64,000 bases of DNA from Rhodoblastus sp963736175 (GTDB taxonomy: Bacteria; Pseudomonadota; Alphaproteobacteria; Rhizobiales; Beijerinckiaceae), in contig CAVTNU010000035.1 in NCBI GenBank assembly GCA_963736175.1, positions 1 to 64,000 of the forward strand, in the 5' to 3' direction. The first letter of the stretch is position 1. Every line of letters starts with the position of its first letter. Below are positions 62,201 through 64,000 of this stretch, one piece after another. The translations under genes and the position numbers were made by a program. A model generated the notes under the pieces. It had not been told where the DNA came from and made no database searches. It was given only the letters and a program-made list of their open reading frames with translations.

Positions 62201-64000
62201 CCGTGACGTTGCTGGCGTCGGACTGGATCAGGATGAAGCCGGTGAGAGCGCCCTGATTGACCGTCACCGTTCCGCTGTCGCCGGTTCCGGCGGCGGTCGG
62301 ATAGGCTCCGTTGGAGCCGGTGGTGTTGGTGTTGGCGAGCGAGGTCGCCACCGCCGCGCCATTGCCGGAGGTGATGACCACCGGCAAGGTCGACAGGCCG
62401 ACGGTCGGGTCGGCGGCGCTCGGCAAGTTGGCGCCGATCACCGTGTAATTGCCGACATAGGCGTTGGCGCTGAGGCCGACCACCGCAGCCGAGGTCACGG
62501 ACGTCGCGCCATAGGCGTCGAGCGTGATGTTGGCGATGATCGCGCCCTGGCTCAGCGTCAGGTCGCCGCCCTTGCCGGAGAGAACTTCCGTTCCGTTCTC
62601 CAGGATGTAAGGCGCGGCCGGGCCGCCCGCCGCGCCATTGCCGGCGCCGCCGTGGGCGAGACCGATGTAATGGCCGACATGGGCCGTCACCAGCGACGTG
62701 TCGAGAGCCAAGCTCTCGGCGTCGACGGTGATCGCGCCGCCGCTCACCGCCTTGGTGATCGTCGTCCCATTGGTCGTGGTCGTCGTCGTTGTACGCGATA
62801 GCAGGTAGATGTCGTTGGTCTGGTCGTTCAGGACGGTCACGCCGGCGGTGGTGATGGTCCGCTGCTGTGTGCCGAGCTGGTCGACGGTCACCGCGCCGCC
62901 GTTGCCGTCGAGCGCGCCCTGGCCGCCATAGACGCCGCCGCCGAAAAGAAGCGGATTGACGACGCCGGTGAGGTTCGGAAGCAGCAGGGTCGTGCCCGCC
63001 GTTTCGCGGTCGCCGACGAAGGCGCTGGTCTCGCCGGCGATGCCTAAGTTGGAGATCGCCGATATGTCGATGCTGGTGGTTCCGGTCAGCGTGATGTCGC
63101 CGCCGAAGCCGCCCTGCGTCAGGCTGGCCGCGCCGCCGTCGCCGCCGCGACCGGCGATCGACAGACCGCCGTCGCCGGCGAGCGTCAGCAGATTGTAATC
63201 GGAATTGCCGATCTGCGCCGTCTGGGCGATGCCGTTGCCGAGCGCGCCAGCGTCCTGCAACGCCGTCACGGCGATGACCGGAGCGGTCACCGTGATCGCG
63301 CCGATCTGCGCGCCGGAATTGACCGTCGCAGCGCCGCCATTGCCGCCCTTGGCGGCCAGAGCGTCAAGGCCAGCCTTGATCGCCTTGCCGGAGGCGTCGT
63401 CGGCGAGGCCGATCGGCAGGACGTTGGTCCCGACCGTCCCGTATTGGTAGCCGTTCGGCGCGGTATTGGCCGTGCCGCCGAGGCCGCCATTGGCCGCCAC
63501 CGCCTTGGTGCGGTCGCTGGCGCCGATGCGGGCGTCGAGCATCACCATGTCCGGGATCGTGCCCGGCAGGGTCGGGGGCATGGTTTCGAGCGCCGTGACC
63601 GTGACCGAGGCCGTCGCCTGGACGTTCAGGTCGCTGTCGATCTCGCCGAGCGTCACCGTCGCCGAGCCGCCATTGCCGCCCAGCGCGGTGGCGCGCTGGT
63701 TGATCGGATACCAGTCGGGCTGATTGGCCTGGATGGTCGAGGGACCGGCGACCGTGCCGGGGCCGACGCCGTACCACGTTCCCGTCGTCGGATCGAAATT
63801 GTCGTATTCCGAGATGGCGTAATCCTTGACATTGCCGCCGGCGCCGCCGACCGCGCTGAACAAAGTGCCGCCATCGCCGAGACCCGCGCGCGCCTGCGCC
63901 TGCCGGTAGTCGCCGATATTGGCGTCGGCGCGCCCCATGTCGAGCGCCGTGGTTTCGATGGCGTTGACCAAGACCACCGATGGCAAGAAGCTCGTCGCCG
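59207..64000 (-). CDS. Very long TpsA-like adhesin, partial at the right edge, frameshifted near its C-terminus
   Basis: At least about 1590 residues; the N-terminus with signal peptide and TPS domain lies beyond the right edge. It is rich in Gly, Ala, Thr, Asn and Val and built of irregular repeats. Recurring blocks pair a DITL/AITV strand with a VG- or IG-led turn: GGNGGAATVNSGAQIGAITV, GGDITLTGTTSIDISAISNL, SAFVGDRETAG, NVFVGDREIE, LIGAERSLNVASG. This is typical of a long right-handed beta-helix. A helical Ala/Gln-rich stretch (about 61450-61800) interrupts it. Near the end, the frame reads straight into the TpsB gene, but the neighbouring frame gives PLSGRFELVRAEPVMLTLPS and stops in ATGA overlap with TpsB; one extra base in CCC 59338-59340 explains this. 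Role: secreted surface adhesin or exoprotein. Confidence 0.82.

Noticed and set aside
60804..62801. 665-codon plus-strand frame opposite tpsA
   Set aside because: Arg/Asp-rich antisense shadow of the repetitive adhesin gene.

Overview
This window is GC-rich, about 95% coding chromosomal DNA from an alphaproteobacterium, most likely Hyphomicrobiales (Rhizobiales). The markers are an alphaproteobacterial cellulose operon with bcsN and bcsS, an IalB-family protein, a glnK-amtB plus TorF-porin nitrogen block, and NodT-type efflux. A Beijerinckiaceae/Methylocystaceae-like relative is my guess from gene flavour, not something the sequence proves. I saw no tRNA, rRNA, CRISPR array, insertion sequence or phage gene.

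Layout. 1-2.5 kb: a secreted small protein cut by the left edge and an orphan methylmalonyl-CoA mutase small subunit. 2.7-8.2 kb: nitrogen assimilation (glnK-amtB, a TorF-type porin, glnA), with clear sigma-54 (-24/-12) promoters before glnK and glnA. 8.4-14.6 kb: a three-gene heavy-metal-type RND efflux system. 14.6-23.5 kb: an LssY-domain protein, a lipoprotein hydrolase, a pimeloyl-CoA-dehydrogenase-like pair, a thioesterase, a nitronate monooxygenase, a metallo-hydrolase, a DUF1499 protein and a MerR regulator. 23.5-32.5 kb: a minus-strand cellulose operon bcsS-bcsA-bcsB-bcsZ-bcsK-bcsN of the type without bcsC, bcsD or bcsQ. 32.8-36.3 kb: small metabolic and hypothetical genes. 36.4-45.5 kb: a complete oxalocrotonate branch of the catechol meta-cleavage pathway in two divergent units around a LysR gene and an ATAC-N7-GTAT operator. 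45.8-51.1 kb: a surface-glycan cluster (GT25, UDP-HexNAc dehydrogenase and epimerase, glycosyltransferase, PIG-L deacetylase). 51.2-54.2 kb: a cobalamin riboswitch, btuB and a small membrane protein that may be a BtuM-like B12 transporter. 54.6-57.3 kb: AraC regulator, SapC and IalB proteins. 57.4-64 kb: a two-partner secretion pair (TpsB and a very long TpsA whose N-terminus lies beyond the right edge).

Genes that work together: the P-II protein and ammonium transporter with glutamine synthetase under RpoN; the Bcs proteins making, cutting and exporting cellulose; and the Dmp/Xyl-type enzymes taking catechol to pyruvate and acetyl-CoA.

A caution that affects several genes: four reading frames (TorF porin, glnA, bcsK, tpsA) are each broken by one base in a short run of identical bases, and the outer-membrane efflux gene has an in-frame stop followed by 39 more coding-like codons. 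Because glnA is normally needed, sequencing or assembly error is the simplest explanation for the frameshifts.
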